Assembly: GCA_016790425.1 (NCBI GenBank)
Contig: JAEUPF010000037.1
Span: 1 to 59,090, forward strand
Origin: Rubrivivax sp.
Lineage (GTDB): Bacteria; Pseudomonadota; Gammaproteobacteria; Burkholderiales; Burkholderiaceae_C
DNA length: 59,090 nucleotides
Direction of reading: 5' to 3'
Shown here: positions 32,617 through 43,543 of the stretch, piece by piece
Numbering within the stretch: position 1 is the stretch's first letter
How the letters are laid out: each line of letters begins with the position of its first letter
Program-made: the position numbers and the translations under genes
Notes under the pieces: generated by a model
Database searches by the model: none
What the model was told of the DNA's origin: nothing
Seen by the model: only the letters and a program-made list of their open reading frames with translations

Positions 32617-35388
32617 TCAGGCCGGCGTCGCCACCGCGTCGAGGATCTCGCGCTCGATGCGAAGCTGCGCCTTGGGCTGCTGCAGCATCGGCCCGTCGAC
32701 GAGGAAGGTGTCCTCGACGCGCTCGCCCAGCGTGGTGACCTTGGCCAGTTGCAGGTTGATGCGATTGGCGGCGAGCACGCGCGCCACCGCGTACAAGAGG
32801 CCGCTGCGGTCGCTGGCCGAGACGGTGAGCAGCCAGCGCTGCGCGCGTTCGTCCGGCGCCAGCGAGACGCGCGGGATGACGGGGAAACTGCGCACGCGGC
32901 GCGAGACGCGGCCGCGGCGCGGCTCGGGCAGCGGCCCGGTGGCGGCGAGCGCTGCCGCGGCCTGGTTCTCGACCAGCGAGATGAGGCTGCGGTAGTCGAT
33001 GTCGCCTTCCTCCTCGGCCAGCGTGCTGGCGACCTGGAAGGTGTCCAGCGCGAAGCCGGCGCGCGTGGTGTGGATCTTCGCGTCCTGGATGCTGAAGCCG
33101 GCGTTGTCGAAGTAGCCGCAGATGCGCGCGAAGAGGTCGGCCTGGTCGGGCGAGTAGACGAGCACCTGCAGCCCTTCGCCCACGGACGAGGGCCGCGCGC
33201 GCACGACCGGCACGGCGGTCTGCACGTGCCGCCACAGCGAACGCGCGTGCCATGCGATCTCGGCGGCGTCGTGGCGCGCGAAGTAGCTCACCTCCAGCGT
33301 CTTCCACAGCGGCTCTTCCGTGCCCGGCAGCGCCGAGTGCAGCGCCAGGATCTGCCGCGCCTCGGCCTTGCGCGACTCGATCTCGGCTTCGGCGTGCGGC
33401 TGCGCGCCGCCCAGCGCGCGCAGCGTCAGGCGGTACAGGTCCTCCAGCAGCTTGCCCTTCCAGGCGTTCCACACCCGCGGGCTGGTGCCGCGGATGTCGG
33501 CCACGGTCAGCAGGTACAGCGCATCGAGCCGGCGCGGCGTGCCGACGACCCGGGCGAAGTCGCGGATGACCTCGGGATCGGCGAGGTCCTCCTTCTGCGC
33601 GATCCAGCTCATGCGCAGGTGCTGGCGCACGAGGAACTCGATCAGCTGTGCGTCCTCGCCGCTGATGCCGTGCGCGCGGTTGAAGCGGCGCACCTCTGCG
33701 GCGCCGAGATCGGAGTGGTCGCCGCCGCGGCCCTTGGCGACGTCGTGGAAGATGGCTGCGAGGTACAGGATCCACGGCTTGTCCCATTGCGCCGCCAGCT
33801 GGCTCAGGAACGGGTACTCGTGCGCGTGCTCGGGGATGAAGAAGCGGCGCACGTTGCGCACCACCATCAGGATGTGCTGGTCCACCGTGTAGACGTGGAA
33901 CAGGTCGTGCTGCATGCGCCCGACGATGCGCCGGAACACCCACAGGTAGCGCCCGAGAACCGAGGTCTGGTTCATCAGCCGAAGCGCATGCGTCTGCCCG
34001 CGCGGCTGGCGCAGGATCTGCATGAACAGGCGGTGGTTGACCGGGTCGCGGCGGAAGCCCGCGTCCATCATCTGGCGCGCGTTGTACAGCGCGCGCAGCG
34101 TGCGCGCCGAAAGGCCCTGCAGGCCCGGGTTCTGCGCGAAGACGAGGAAGGTCTCGAGGATGGCGTGCGGGTCGCGCAGGTAGATGTCGTCGTGCGCCAC
34201 CTCGAGCGCGCCGCCGCGGTCGAAGAAGCGGATCGTCAGCGGCCGCATCGGCGCCTTCTCGGAGCCGAAGATGCGCTCCTCGATGTTGAGCATCAGGATC
34301 TGGTTGAGCTGCGTCACCGCCTTGGCCGCCCAGTAGTAGCGGTGCATCAGCACTTCGGAGCTGCGCTGGCCCTTGGTCGGCGCGAGGCCGAAGCTCTCGG
34401 CGAGCGCCGTCTGCAGATCGAACACGAGGCGGTCCTCGCGGCGGCCGGCGAGGGCGTGCAGGCGCGCGCGCACGAGCCGGATCGTGCCTTCGTGCTTGAC
34501 GAGCTGGCTGCACTCGAACGGCGTGATGAGGCCCTTGGCGGCAAGCTCGGCCCAGGTGCGGCCGAGGCCGGCGGCGCGCGCCACCCAGATCACCACCTGC
34601 AGATCGCGCAGGCCGCCGGGGCTCTCCTTGCAGTTGGGCTCCAGCGAGTACGGCGTGCTCTCGTACTTCACGTGCCGCTGCCGCATCTCCAGCGTCTTGG
34701 CAGTGAAGAAGGCGCGCGCGTCCATCGCCTGGCCGAGTGCCGTGCGCAGCTCGGCGAAACGGCGCTTGTCGCCGTGGACCCAGCGCGCCTCCAGCAAGGA
34801 GGTCTGCACCGTCACGTCGCGCGCCGCTTCGGCCAGGCACTCCTCGACGCTGCGCACCGCGGAGCCGCACTCGATGCCGATGTCCCAGCAGGCGGTGATG
34901 AAGGCTGCCACCGCATCGCGGCCCTCGGCGCTGGCCGCCGCTGCCGCGGCCGCGGATCCGGGCGTGCCGGGCGTGCCGGGCGTGCCGGGCGTGCCGCCGG
35001 CCGCCGGCAGCAGCACCAGCAGGTCGACGTCCGACTGCGGGAACAACTCGCCGCGGCCGAAGCCGCCCACTGCCACCAGCGCCGCGCCCGCCGCGAGGGC
35101 GGAAAGCCGCTGCTGCTCCCACAGCGCGACGAGGGCTTCGTCGACGTGGCGCGACAGCGCACGCAGCAGCTGGGTCACCGCGGCGGCGCTCGGCCGCTGC
35201 GTGCGCGCGAAGCGCTCGATGAGGTCGGCCTTGCCTTGCCTGAAGCGCTGGCGCAGTTCGGGCAGCGCCGGCAGCGCCGGTGTCGGCGTTGCCGACGAGG
35301 GAACCGGCGGAGCTGCAGGCCCCGCGCCTGCCGCCGAAGGAGCCGTGGCGGTGCGGCCCGGCGCGGGCAGGGCCGCGCCGCCGCTCAC
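32617..35388 (-). CDS. glnD: Bifunctional [PII] uridylyltransferase / uridylyl-removing enzyme
   Basis: GlnD uridylylates PII when glutamine is low and removes the group when it is high. The 923-residue protein has the nucleotidyltransferase motif [15 protein letters not shown] (108-122), an HD domain with [16 protein letters not shown], and two C-terminal ACT domains that sense glutamine. The GTG start at 35388 overlaps the map stop as GTGA and gives an N-terminus in line with the family; longer in-frame reading goes antisense through map. A (GTP)4 repeat is inserted right after the catalytic motif, at residues ~132-144. Confidence 0.96.
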   Translation of the reverse strand: MSGGAALPAPGRTATAPSAAGAGPAAPPVPSSATPTPALPALPELRQRFRQGKADLIERFARTQRPSAAAVTQLLRALSRHVDEALVALWEQQRLSALAAGAALVAVGGFGRGELFPQSDVDLLVLLPAAGGTPGTPGTPGTPGSAAAAAAASAEGRDAVAAFITACWDIGIECGSAVRSVEECLAEAARDVTVQTSLLEARWVHGDKRRFAELRTALGQAMDARAFFTAKTLEMRQRHVKYESTPYSLEPNCKESPGGLRDLQVVIWVARAAGLGRTWAELAAKGLITPFECSQLVKHEGTIRLVRARLHALAGRREDRLVFDLQTALAESFGLAPTKGQRSSEVLMHRYYWAAKAVTQLNQILMLNIEERIFGSEKAPMRPLTIRFFDRGGALEVAHDDIYLRDPHAILETFLVFAQNPGLQGLSARTLRALYNARQMMDAGFRRDPVNHRLFMQILRQPRGQTHALRLMNQTSVLGRYLWVFRRIVGRMQHDLFHVYTVDQHILMVVRNVRRFFIPEHAHEYPFLSQLAAQWDKPWILYLAAIFHDVAKGRGGDHSDLGAAEVRRFNRAHGISGEDAQLIEFLVRQHLRMSWIAQKEDLADPEVIRDFARVVGTPRRLDALYLLTVADIRGTSPRVWNAWKGKLLEDLYRLTLRALGGAQPHAEAEIESRKAEARQILALHSALPGTEEPLWKTLEVSYFARHDAAEIAWHARSLWRHVQTAVPVVRARPSSVGEGLQVLVYSPDQADLFARICGYFDNAGFSIQDAKIHTTRAGFALDTFQVASTLAEEEGDIDYRSLISLVENQAAAALAATGPLPEPRRGRVSRRVRSFPVIPRVSLAPDERAQRWLLTVSASDRSGLLYAVARVLAANRINLQLAKVTTLGERVEDTFLVDGPMLQQPKAQLRIEREILDAVATPA
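34961..34996 (-). repeat. Four 9-base tandem repeats in glnD
   Basis: On the plus strand GGCGTGCCG occurs four times exactly. In glnD it encodes a Gly-Thr-Pro run between the catalytic DVDLLVLL strand and the next helix of the nucleotidyltransferase domain. The unit keeps the frame. Confidence 0.95.
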
Positions 35389-36251
35389 GTCGCGGCGCCG
35401 GCCAGCGCCGCGCGCGCCGGCGTACCGTAGCCCAGCGGCGCGAACTCCGGCGGCGGCGGGCTGCCGGCGGAGACGGTGAGCACTTCGTAGCCGCTGTCGG
35501 TGACGAGCACCGTGTGCTCCCACTGCGCCGACAGCGAGCGGTCCTGCGTGACGATGGTCCAGCCGTCGTAGGGGCGGTTGCCGCGCCGGTCTTCCTTGAT
35601 GCCGCGCTTGCCGGCGTTGATCATCGGCTCGATCGTGAAGATCATCCCCGGCACCAGCTCTTCCAGCGTGCCGGGGCGGCCGTAGTGCAGCACCTGCGGT
35701 TCCTCGTGGAAACGGGCGCCCACGCCGTGGCCGCAGAACTCGCGCACCACCGAGTAGCCGGCCGCTTCGGCGAAGGTCTGGATCGCGTTGCCGATGTCGC
35801 CCAGGCGCGCGCCGGGCCTGACCTTGACGATGCCCTTCCACATCGCCTCGAAGGTGATGCGGCACAGCCGGCGCGCGGCGATGGTGCCGTCGCCGACGAT
35901 GTACATGCGGCTGTTGTCGCCGTGCCAGCCGTCCTTGATGACGGTGACGTCGATGTTGACGACGTCGCCGTTCTTCAGCGGCCGCTCGTCGGGGATGCCG
36001 TGGCAGACGACATCGTTGACCGACGAGCACAGCGAGGCCGGATAAGCGGGGTAGCCCGGCGGCGCGTAGCCCAGCGTGGCCGGCACCGCGCCTTGCACCT
36101 TCGTGATGTGCTCGTGCGCGATGCGGTCCAGCTCGAGCGTGCTGACACCGGCGCGCACGTGCGCCGCCAGCAGGTCGAGCACCTCGCTGGCCAAGCGGCC
36201 GGCCACGCGCATGCCTTCGATGTCGGCGCCGGTCTTGAGCGGGATGGGCAT
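35385..36251 (-). CDS. map: Methionine aminopeptidase type I
   Basis: Map removes the initiator methionine from nascent proteins. The 288-residue protein shows the five metal ligands: two Asp in [16 protein letters not shown], His in [13 protein letters not shown], Glu in TIEPMI and Glu in WEHTVLV. The ATG at 36251 aligns with the E. coli start (ISIKTPEDI-like) and lies seven bases after a CATAAT hexamer, which supports it over the in-frame ATG at 36260. Its stop overlaps the glnD GTG by three bases. It is divergent from purL across 57 bases. Confidence 0.95.
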   Translation of the reverse strand: MPIPLKTGADIEGMRVAGRLASEVLDLLAAHVRAGVSTLELDRIAHEHITKVQGAVPATLGYAPPGYPAYPASLCSSVNDVVCHGIPDERPLKNGDVVNIDVTVIKDGWHGDNSRMYIVGDGTIAARRLCRITFEAMWKGIVKVRPGARLGDIGNAIQTFAEAAGYSVVREFCGHGVGARFHEEPQVLHYGRPGTLEELVPGMIFTIEPMINAGKRGIKEDRRGNRPYDGWTIVTQDRSLSAQWEHTVLVTDSGYEVLTVSAGSPPPPEFAPLGYGTPARAALAGAAT

Positions 36252-36258
36252 GGGATTC

Positions 36259-36264
36259 ATTATG
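36259..36264 (-). promoter_or_regulatory. -10 hexamer CATAAT next to the map start codon
   Basis: CATAAT is followed by GAATCCC and the ATG at 36251 on the minus strand, the same seven-base spacing as at trpS, purN and dapC. It implies a leaderless map-glnD-selU transcript. Confidence 0.5.
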
Positions 36265-36274
36265 CCCACGCACC

Positions 36275-36280
36275 TAGAAT
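36275..36280 (+). promoter_or_regulatory. Candidate -10 (TAGAAT) of purL
   Basis: TAGAAT lies 28 bases before the purL ATG, in the 57-base gap shared with the divergent map gene. The predicted leader is about 20 bases. No -35 consensus is seen 17 bases upstream, so this rests on the hexamer and position alone. Confidence 0.4.
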
Positions 36281-36308
36281 CCCTGCCTCTCGTACCCCAC
36301 AGGACTGC

Positions 36309-39300
36309 ATGCCTTCCTCGCCGCCCTTTCTCAAGCATTTCGAGGGCGGCAACGCGCTCAGCCCGTTCCGGGCCGAAGCGCTGCTGAAGCGGCTGCAAGG
36401 CGCCTCGCCGCGCATCGCCGCGGTGGCGGCGCGGCACGTGCACTGGGCCGCGTTCGACGGCGCGCCCGACCGGGCCACGCTCGACAAGCTCGAAGGGTTG
36501 CTCGCCTACGGCGACCCGGCCCCGGCCGCGGGCACCGGCGAAGGCCAGCTCGTCGTCGTGATGCCGCGCCTGGGCACCGTTTCGCCGTGGGCGAGCAAGG
36601 CCAGCGACATCGCGCGCAACTGCGGCGTGAGCACGGCTGCCGCACCGCTGCACCGGCTGGAGCGCGTCACCGAATTCCGGCTGGCGCTGCAAGGCGGCCT
36701 GTTCCGCCCGCCCAAGCCGCTGGACGCGGCCGAGCGCGAAGCCGTGGCTGCGCTGCTGCACGACCGCATGACCGAGAGCGTGGCCTTCGAGCGCGAGGCA
36801 GCGCAGCGCCTCTTCGAGCCGCAGCCGGCACCGCCGCTGGCGCATGTGGATGTTCTCGGCCGCGGCCGCGCGGCGCTGGTGGCGGCCAACGCCGAGTTCG
36901 GCCTCGCGCTTTCGGACGACGAGATCGACTACCTCGTCGCCTCGTTCACGCGTCTCGAACGCAACCCGAGCGACGTCGAGCTGATGATGTTCGCGCAGGC
37001 CAACAGCGAACACTGCCGGCACAAGATCTTCAACGCCGACTTCACGATCGACGGCGAACGCCAGCCGCTGTCGATGTTCGCGATGATCCGCGCCAGCGAG
37101 CGGGCCTCGCCGCAGCACACGGTGGTGGCCTACAACGACAACGCCGCCGTGATGGAAGGCGGCCCGGTGCAGCGCTGGGGGCCCGAAGGCTTCACCAACG
37201 CGCCGCGCTACGGCGCGCGCAGCGAAGTGGCGCACGTGCTGATGAAGGTGGAGACACACAACCACCCCACCGCCATCTCGCCCTTCCCGGGCGCGGCCAC
37301 CGGTGCCGGCGGCGAGATTCGCGACGAAGGTGCCACCGGCCGCGGCGCGCGGCCGAAGGCGGGTCTCACTGGCTTCTCGGTCAGCCGCCTGTACCTGCCG
37401 CGTGACGACGGGCAGGTCGAGCCGTGGGAGCAGGCGCTCGAAGGGCCGCAGGAGGCCGGCGCAGCTTCGGCCCGGCCGGCGCATATCGCCAGCGCGCTGC
37501 AGATCATGACCGAGGGGCCGCTAGGCGGCGCCGCGTTCAACAACGAGTTCGGCCGCCCGAACCTCGGCGGCTACTTCCGCGTCTTCGAGCAGCGCGTGGC
37601 CGGCGTGATGCGCGGCTACCACAAGCCGATCATGATCGCCGGCGGTGTCGGCAGCATCGAGGCGACGCAGGTGGCCAAGCGCCGCTTCGCGCCCGGCACG
37701 CTGCTGGTGCAGCTCGGCGGCCCGGGCATGCGCATCGGCATGGGCGGCGGTGCCGCCAGCTCGATGGCCGCCGGCAGCAACACCGCGGCGCTGGACTTCG
37801 ACAGCGTGCAGCGCGGCAACCCGGAGATCCAGCGCCGCGCGCAGGAGGTCATCAACCACTGCGCCGCGCTCGGCGAGCGCAACCCGATCCTGGCCATCCA
37901 CGATGTCGGCGCCGGCGGGTTGTCCAACGCGTTCCCCGAGCTCGTCGACGGTGCCGGGCTCGGCGCGCAGTTCGACCTCGCCAAGGTGCCGCTGGAGGAG
38001 AGCGGCCTCGCGCCGCGCGAGATCTGGTGCAACGAGAGCCAGGAGCGCTACGTGCTCGCGCTCGACCCCGACCTGCTGCCGCTGTTCGAGCAGATGTGTG
38101 CGCGCGAGCGCTGCCCGTTCGCGGTGGTGGGCACGGCGCGCGCCGAGGCGCAGCTCGTCGTGCGCGCCGGCGGTGCGGCCGGGCCGGACGACGGCGAGCG
38201 CGTCATCGACATGCCGATGGAAGTGCTGCTGGGCAAGCCGCCGAAGATGCACCGCGACGTGGCGCGCATGCAGCGCAGCGAGCCGGCGCTCGACCTCACC
38301 GGCGTCAGGCTCGACACCGTCGCACGCGACGTGCTGCGCCACCCGACGGTGGCGAGCAAGCGCTTCCTGGTGACGATCGGCGACCGCACCGTCGGCGGCC
38401 TGTCGCACCGCGACCCGATGGTCGGCCCGTGGCAGGTGCCGGTGGCCGATTGCGCCGTGACGCTGGCCGACCACGCGGGCTTTCGCGGCGAGGCGATGGC
38501 GATGGGTGAGCGCACGCCGCTGGCCGCCCTCGATGCGCCGGCGTCGGGCCGCATGGCCGTGGGCGAGGCGATCACCAACCTGCTGGCGGCGCCGATCGAG
38601 CTCTCGCGCGTCAAGCTCAGCGCCAACTGGATGGCCGCCTGCGGCGAGCCCGGCGAGGACGCGGCGCTGTACGACACGGTGAAGGCGGTCGGGCTCGAAC
38701 TGGCGCCGGCGTTGGGCATCGGCATCCCGGTGGGCAAGGACTCGCTGTCGATGCGCACGCGCTGGACCGATGCCGCGGGCAGCGAGCGGCAGGTGACGGC
38801 GCCGGTGTCGCTGATCGTCAGCGCCTTCGCCACGCTCGACGACGTGCGCGGCACGCTGACGCCGCAGCTGCAGCCCGGTGACACGACGCTCATCCTGGTC
38901 GACCTCGGCGCCGGGCGCATGCGCATGGCCGGCTCGATGCTGGCGCAGGTGCTCGGCCGCTTCGGCAGCAGCGAGGCGGACGGGGTGCCCGACCTCGGCG
39001 ATCCGCGCTCGCTCAAGGCACTGGTGGCCGCGGTGAACGAACTGCGCGCGCAGGGGCGGCTGCTCGCGTACCACGACCGCAGCGACGGCGGCCTCTTCGC
39101 CTGCGTCTGCGAGATGGCCTTTGCCGGCCGCCTCGGCGTCAGCCTCAACGTCGACATCCTCGTCACCGAAGGCGACGGCATTGCCGACAGCCGCGCCGAG
39201 TTCGGCGACAGCAAGAACTGGGCGGCGCAGGTCAGCGAGCGGCGCAACGAGCTGACGCTGAGGGCGCTGTTCAACGAGGAACTGGGCGTCGTGCTGCAGG

Positions 39301-40415
39301 TGCGCAGCGCCGAGCGCGACGCCGTCATCGCCACGCTGCGCCGGCACGGCCTGGCGCGGCATGCGCATGTGATCGGCAAGCCGCAAGGCGACGCAGCGGG
39401 CGGCGAGCGCCGCACGGTGGAGCGCACGGTCGAGGTCTGGCGCGACGCGAAGTGCGTCTTCTCGGCGCCGCTGGCCGAGCTGCACCGGCAGTGGGACGAG
39501 GTGAGCTGGCGCATCGCACGCCAGCGCGACAACCCGGCCACGGCAGACGCCGAGCACGAGGCCGCCGGCGCGGCCGACGACCCGGGGCTGCATCTGCACC
39601 TGACGTTCGACCCCGCGGCAGCACTGGCGGCGCCCGCGCTGCTGAAGACGCGGCCGGCGATGGCGATCCTGCGCGAGCAAGGCGTGAACTCGCACGTCGA
39701 GATGAGCTACGCGATGGCGCAAGCCGGCTTCGACACCTTCGACGTGACGATGAGCGATCTGCAGGCCGGGCGCGCGCGGCTGGCGCAGTTCCAGGCCCTC
39801 GTCGCCTGCGGCGGCTTCAGCTACGGCGACACGCTCGGTGCGGGCGAGGGCTGGGCGCGCTCGGTGCTCTTCAACCCGGCGCTGGCCGACGCCTTTGCCG
39901 CGTTCTTCGCGCGCCCCGACGTGCTGGCGCTGGGCGTGTGCAACGGCTGCCAGATGTTCGCCGCACTGGCGCCGCTGATCCCGGGCGCCTCGGCATGGCC
40001 GAAGTTCACCCGCAACAAGAGCGAGCAGTTCGAGGCGCGGCTGTCGCTGGTGGAAGTGCCCGCCAGCCCGAGCGCGTTCTTCACCGGCATGGGCGGCAGC
40101 CGCATCCCGATCGCCGTGGCGCACGGCGAGGGCCACGCCGATTTCTCGCAGCGCGGTGACGCCGCGGCGGTGATCGCGGCGCTGCGTTTCGTCGACCACC
40201 ACGGCCGGCCGACCGAGCGCTACCCGTTCAACCCCAACGGCAGCGCCGGCGGCCTGACCGGCGTCACCACCGCCGACGGCCGCTTCACGGCGCTGATGCC
40301 GCACCCCGAGCGCGTCTTCCGCAACGTGCAGATGAGCTGGTGCGGCGGTGGCGACATCGCGCTGGCGAGCCCGTGGCTGCGCATGTTCGTCAACGCGCGC
40401 CAGTGGTTGAAGTAG
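36309..40415 (+). CDS. purL: Phosphoribosylformylglycinamidine synthase, single-chain
   Basis: PurL converts FGAR, glutamine and ATP to FGAM in purine synthesis. At 1368 residues it is the large proteobacterial form (E. coli 1295). The synthetase domains show [15 protein letters not shown] and [19 protein letters not shown]-type segments. The C-terminal glutaminase has Cys1211 in [12 protein letters not shown] and a HGEGHADF His. The ATG at 36309 starts the family match [19 protein letters not shown]. It is followed 23 bases later by a metal-dependent hydrolase gene. Confidence 0.97.
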   Translation: MPSSPPFLKHFEGGNALSPFRAEALLKRLQGASPRIAAVAARHVHWAAFDGAPDRATLDKLEGLLAYGDPAPAAGTGEGQLVVVMPRLGTVSPWASKASDIARNCGVSTAAAPLHRLERVTEFRLALQGGLFRPPKPLDAAEREAVAALLHDRMTESVAFEREAAQRLFEPQPAPPLAHVDVLGRGRAALVAANAEFGLALSDDEIDYLVASFTRLERNPSDVELMMFAQANSEHCRHKIFNADFTIDGERQPLSMFAMIRASERASPQHTVVAYNDNAAVMEGGPVQRWGPEGFTNAPRYGARSEVAHVLMKVETHNHPTAISPFPGAATGAGGEIRDEGATGRGARPKAGLTGFSVSRLYLPRDDGQVEPWEQALEGPQEAGAASARPAHIASALQIMTEGPLGGAAFNNEFGRPNLGGYFRVFEQRVAGVMRGYHKPIMIAGGVGSIEATQVAKRRFAPGTLLVQLGGPGMRIGMGGGAASSMAAGSNTAALDFDSVQRGNPEIQRRAQEVINHCAALGERNPILAIHDVGAGGLSNAFPELVDGAGLGAQFDLAKVPLEESGLAPREIWCNESQERYVLALDPDLLPLFEQMCARERCPFAVVGTARAEAQLVVRAGGAAGPDDGERVIDMPMEVLLGKPPKMHRDVARMQRSEPALDLTGVRLDTVARDVLRHPTVASKRFLVTIGDRTVGGLSHRDPMVGPWQVPVADCAVTLADHAGFRGEAMAMGERTPLAALDAPASGRMAVGEAITNLLAAPIELSRVKLSANWMAACGEPGEDAALYDTVKAVGLELAPALGIGIPVGKDSLSMRTRWTDAAGSERQVTAPVSLIVSAFATLDDVRGTLTPQLQPGDTTLILVDLGAGRMRMAGSMLAQVLGRFGSSEADGVPDLGDPRSLKALVAAVNELRAQGRLLAYHDRSDGGLFACVCEMAFAGRLGVSLNVDILVTEGDGIADSRAEFGDSKNWAAQVSERRNELTLRALFNEELGVVLQVRSAERDAVIATLRRHGLARHAHVIGKPQGDAAGGERRTVERTVEVWRDAKCVFSAPLAELHRQWDEVSWRIARQRDNPATADAEHEAAGAADDPGLHLHLTFDPAAALAAPALLKTRPAMAILREQGVNSHVEMSYAMAQAGFDTFDVTMSDLQAGRARLAQFQALVACGGFSYGDTLGAGEGWARSVLFNPALADAFAAFFARPDVLALGVCNGCQMFAALAPLIPGASAWPKFTRNKSEQFEARLSLVEVPASPSAFFTGMGGSRIPIAVAHGEGHADFSQRGDAAAVIAALRFVDHHGRPTERYPFNPNGSAGGLTGVTTADGRFTALMPHPERVFRNVQMSWCGGGDIALASPWLRMFVNARQWLK

Positions 40416-40438
40416 CCGAGACGACACCGCGTGCCGCG

Positions 40439-41272
40439 ATGAACGAGCCCACGACCCTCACGGTGCGCCGCCTGCAGGTCGACCTCGACACGCCGGTCGG
40501 GCGCCACTGGTGCGGCGGCGATGCGTTCCGCACGGCGCTGTTCAACGCGCTGTCGATGAGTTTCCCGGCCGGCGAGCAGATCTTCATCGACGCGGTGAGG
40601 AAGGGCGTCGCGGCGTTGCCCGAGGCGCAGCGCGAAGCGTTCGCCGCGCAAGTGCAGGGCTTCATCGGCCAGGAGGCGACGCACCGGCGCATCCACGAGC
40701 GCTTCAACGCCCACCTCGCGGCGCAGGGGTTCGTCAACCACTGGCACGGCCGCATCCTCGCGCGCCGGCAGCGCCTGCTCGAACCGGTGGCCGAGCCGCG
40801 CGCCTGGGTCGGCGTGACGGCCGCCACCGAACATTGGACGGCGATCTTCGCGCAGCATCTGCTGGCCAACCCGTGGCTGCTCGAAGGCGCCGAGCCTCGC
40901 CTGGCGGCGCTGTGGCAATGGCACTCGGCCGAGGAGCTGGAGCACCGCAGCACTGCGTTCGATCTCTATCGCGCGCTCGGCGGCAACGAGCCGTGGCGCC
41001 GGCGCCTGTTCCGCATCGTCAGCTTCAACTTCGTCGCCGACGCGGCGCGGCAGACGGTGAACAACCTCTGGCACGACGGCACGCTGTTCCAGCCGTCCAC
41101 CTGGGCGAGCGCCTGGCGCACGCTGTTCGGCCGCGCCGGGCTGGTGCGGCGCGGCTTCGGGCCGTGGCGCGCCTACCTGCGCGCCGACTTCCACCCGTTG
41201 CAGGGCGACGGCAGCGCCGGCACGCGCTGGCTCGGCGAGAACGCGGCGCTGGCGCCGCCTGTGCGCGGCTGA
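40439..41272 (+). CDS. Predicted metal-dependent hydrolase (PF10118 family)
   Basis: The 277-residue protein matches the predicted metal-dependent hydrolase family, a helical fold with conserved His/Glu residues. These are visible in GFIGQEATHRRIHERFN, TAATEHWTAIFAQ and WQWHSAEELEHRSTAFD, arranged like a ferritin-type di-metal site. No signal peptide or clear membrane segment is present. It starts 23 bases after purL and may be read through from it. Its substrate is unknown. Confidence 0.83.
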   Translation: MNEPTTLTVRRLQVDLDTPVGRHWCGGDAFRTALFNALSMSFPAGEQIFIDAVRKGVAALPEAQREAFAAQVQGFIGQEATHRRIHERFNAHLAAQGFVNHWHGRILARRQRLLEPVAEPRAWVGVTAATEHWTAIFAQHLLANPWLLEGAEPRLAALWQWHSAEELEHRSTAFDLYRALGGNEPWRRRLFRIVSFNFVADAARQTVNNLWHDGTLFQPSTWASAWRTLFGRAGLVRRGFGPWRAYLRADFHPLQGDGSAGTRWLGENAALAPPVRG

Positions 41273-41360
41273 GGCCGCGGCGCACGGCGCTGACGCCGCG
41301 GCTGCCGCCGCGGCGCGGGCGGCAAAGCGGTCTGCGCCTCGCCGCCGTGGGCATGGGCGC

Positions 41361-42365
41361 TCAGTGCGCCCGCGTCATCTGCTCGATGCCGGCGATGGCC
41401 CAGCCGGCGCTGGCGTTGCCCCGCGGCCGCACGAGGTGCCACACCTCGTCGAACTTCTCGGGCGTGGCACCCGCGGCCTCGACCACTTCGCCGCGGTAGC
41501 GCACGCTGACGACTTGCCGCTCGCCTTCCTCGGCCACGTCGACCACCTTCGCCTCGACGCTCTTCACCTCGGTGGCCTGCGTCGCCGAGCCGCGTTCGAG
41601 CAGGTCCACCTTCAGCTCGGCGAACATCTCCGGCGTCGTGAACTGGCGCAGGTCGTCGAGGTTGGCGCTGTCGTTGGCTGCCTGCATGCGGATGAAGATG
41701 GCCTTGGCAATGCGCTCGAAGCTCTCGCTGTCGAACGCGGCGGGAACGAAGGCGGCGGGCAGCGCGGCTGCACCCGCGGCCGGTTCGGTCGTCGCCGGCG
41801 TCACGGTCGGCGACGTCGGCGCAGCCGCAGCCGGCCAGGCCACCCGCGCCGCCGCGGCGCCGCTGCCTTGACCGCTGCCCTGACCGCTGCCGGGCAGGCC
41901 GGCGCGCGCGAACGCCGGCTCTTGGCGAAGCTGCGCCGGGCTGCCGCCGCCGGCCATGCGCCGGCGCAGGAACGCAAACAGCGCCAGGCCTGCGACGACC
42001 AGGAGTGCGATCAGCATGAAGTTGGCCAGCGCTTCGCCGAAGCCGAAGTGGCTGGCCAGGGCCGCCAGCCCGAGCCCCGCGGCGAGGCCGGCGAGCGGGC
42101 CCATCCACGACGAGCGCGCCGGTGCCGCGGCGGGCGTTGCGCCCGGTGCCGCCGCGGGCGCGGCCGCCTGCTGGCCCGGCGTGCCCGGCTGCTGCGCCGG
42201 CGTTGCGGGCGTGCTTTGCGGTGCCGTGCGCTCGGGCATGCTGCGCTGCGTGCCGGTGGACTTGCCGCCGCCCAGGCGCTTGGCATCGGCGTCGATGGGC
42301 GCCATTGCCACGGCTGAAGCCAGAAGCAGCGCGAAGGCACCAGCGATCGACCAGGAGGTCTTCAT
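41361..42365 (-). CDS. Tim44-like domain membrane protein
   Basis: The 334-residue protein has a signal peptide or anchor (residues 1-28), a Pro/Ala/Gln-rich linker, and two membrane helices near 88-105 and 113-130. A C-terminal Tim44-like domain (~205-330) includes FERIAKAIFIRMQAAND and EVWHLVRPRG. Tim44-like bacterial proteins are of uncertain function, sometimes linked to membrane or ribosome association. Internal SGQGSGQGSG is low complexity. The next genes on either side are unrelated. Confidence 0.83.
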   Translation of the reverse strand: MKTSWSIAGAFALLLASAVAMAPIDADAKRLGGGKSTGTQRSMPERTAPQSTPATPAQQPGTPGQQAAAPAAAPGATPAAAPARSSWMGPLAGLAAGLGLAALASHFGFGEALANFMLIALLVVAGLALFAFLRRRMAGGGSPAQLRQEPAFARAGLPGSGQGSGQGSGAAAARVAWPAAAAPTSPTVTPATTEPAAGAAALPAAFVPAAFDSESFERIAKAIFIRMQAANDSANLDDLRQFTTPEMFAELKVDLLERGSATQATEVKSVEAKVVDVAEEGERQVVSVRYRGEVVEAAGATPEKFDEVWHLVRPRGNASAGWAIAGIEQMTRAH

Positions 42366-42542
42366 GTCGTTTCGGTCTCCGTTGCAGGGATCAGGGAGCG
42401 CCTCTGGGCGCGAGGCACGAAGTGTGCGCCAAACAGCGACACCGCAGGCACCGCAGCGAAAGGCCCCACGGCGCGGCCGTTCATGCGCCGGCCCAGGCGC
42501 CGCCCTGGACTGCCGCCGGTGTTCGCACACCCTGGCGCTCCT

Positions 42543-43349
42543 TCAGGCGCCGATCAGCCGCCCGAAGAACTCGTGCACGACGACGCTCACCTGCATGTAG
42601 CCGGCGCGCGTGGGGAAGAAGTCGATGACGCGCGGCCGGAACCACGGGTTGATGCCCATCGGCGCGGCGACGATCTGCATGTTCGGCGCGCTCAGCGCCG
42701 CGGCCTTGCGGAAGTTGTCCAGCGCGCGCGGCATGTGGAAGCCGTGCGTGACGACGACGACGCGCTCGATGCCGTCGCGGTGCAGGATCGGCAGCGCGCG
42801 CAGCGCGTTCTCGCGCGTGTCGCGCGATTCGGTCTCGGTCCAGCGAAGCGTGCGGCCGAAATCGCGCTCGGCGACGCGGGCGGCGATCTCCGCTTCGCTC
42901 TGGCCGGGCGGCGAGCCGTGCCCGCGGCCGCCGGCGAACATCACCGGCAGCTCGGTCTGGCGCGACAGCCATGTGGCGTAGCGCAGCCGCTCCAGGCTGA
43001 GGAAGCCCAGGTCCGACACTCCGTACTCGGGCGCCAGTTCGCGGTAGCCGCCGCCCAGCACGACGATGGCGGTGCGCGGTGCCTTCTTCAGGTCCGCCAC
43101 CTCGTTGGTCGTGAGCGAGCGCGTGGGCGGCAGCAGCCAATGGGTGAGGGCGTTGCCGGCGGCCGTGGTGCACATCGCCCAGATGCCCAGGCAGCCCAGC
43201 AGCACCACCAGCCAGGCGCGCGCGCGGTAGCGCGAGAACAGGCGCGCGCCGACGAGCACGAGGGCGATGAACGGCACCGGCGGCAGCAGCAGTGCGGTCA
43301 GCACCGGACGCCAGGCATCCAGACCCAGCCACAGGAGGAAGTCGTTCAT
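42543..43349 (-). CDS. YdcF/ElyC-family (DUF218) membrane protein
   Basis: The 268-residue protein has two N-terminal membrane helices (~15-38 and ~45-62) and a periplasmic DUF218 domain. Family marks are AIVVLGGGYRE, ESRDTRENA and VVVTHGFHMPRALDNFRKA. Relatives (ElyC, SanA) act in cell-envelope integrity, including polyprenyl-carrier use in peptidoglycan synthesis. The exact role here is inferred only from the family. A CATTAT hexamer about 40 bases upstream is a possible -10. Confidence 0.86.
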   Translation of the reverse strand: MNDFLLWLGLDAWRPVLTALLLPPVPFIALVLVGARLFSRYRARAWLVVLLGCLGIWAMCTTAAGNALTHWLLPPTRSLTTNEVADLKKAPRTAIVVLGGGYRELAPEYGVSDLGFLSLERLRYATWLSRQTELPVMFAGGRGHGSPPGQSEAEIAARVAERDFGRTLRWTETESRDTRENALRALPILHRDGIERVVVVTHGFHMPRALDNFRKAAALSAPNMQIVAAPMGINPWFRPRVIDFFPTRAGYMQVSVVVHEFFGRLIGA

Positions 43350-43543
43350 GCCGTTGCCGGTTGCGCGAGGGGTGAAGAGCGGGTGCCGATAATGCCCGCC
43401 GAGTGTAAGGACAGGCCGCGTGGCGCCGACAGTGGGTCTTGCCCGTTGCCGCGGGTGGCCGCAGCCCCCGCGCGAGCGCCACCGCGGTCGCAACGGCTGC
43501 CTGAACGCATGCCTGCCACCCGCCTGCCGAGGAGAGCCCGCCG

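Noticed and set aside
31552-35430. Very long open frame on the plus strand opposite glnD and selU
   Set aside because: It is Arg/Ala/Gly/His-rich with no recognisable domain. GC-rich genes on the minus strand easily leave stop-free frames on the other strand, and glnD and selU there have clear motifs.
37521-40427. Long open frame on the minus strand opposite purL
   Set aside because: Same reason: low-complexity Arg/Gln/His-rich translation without motifs, fully covered by the well-supported purL.
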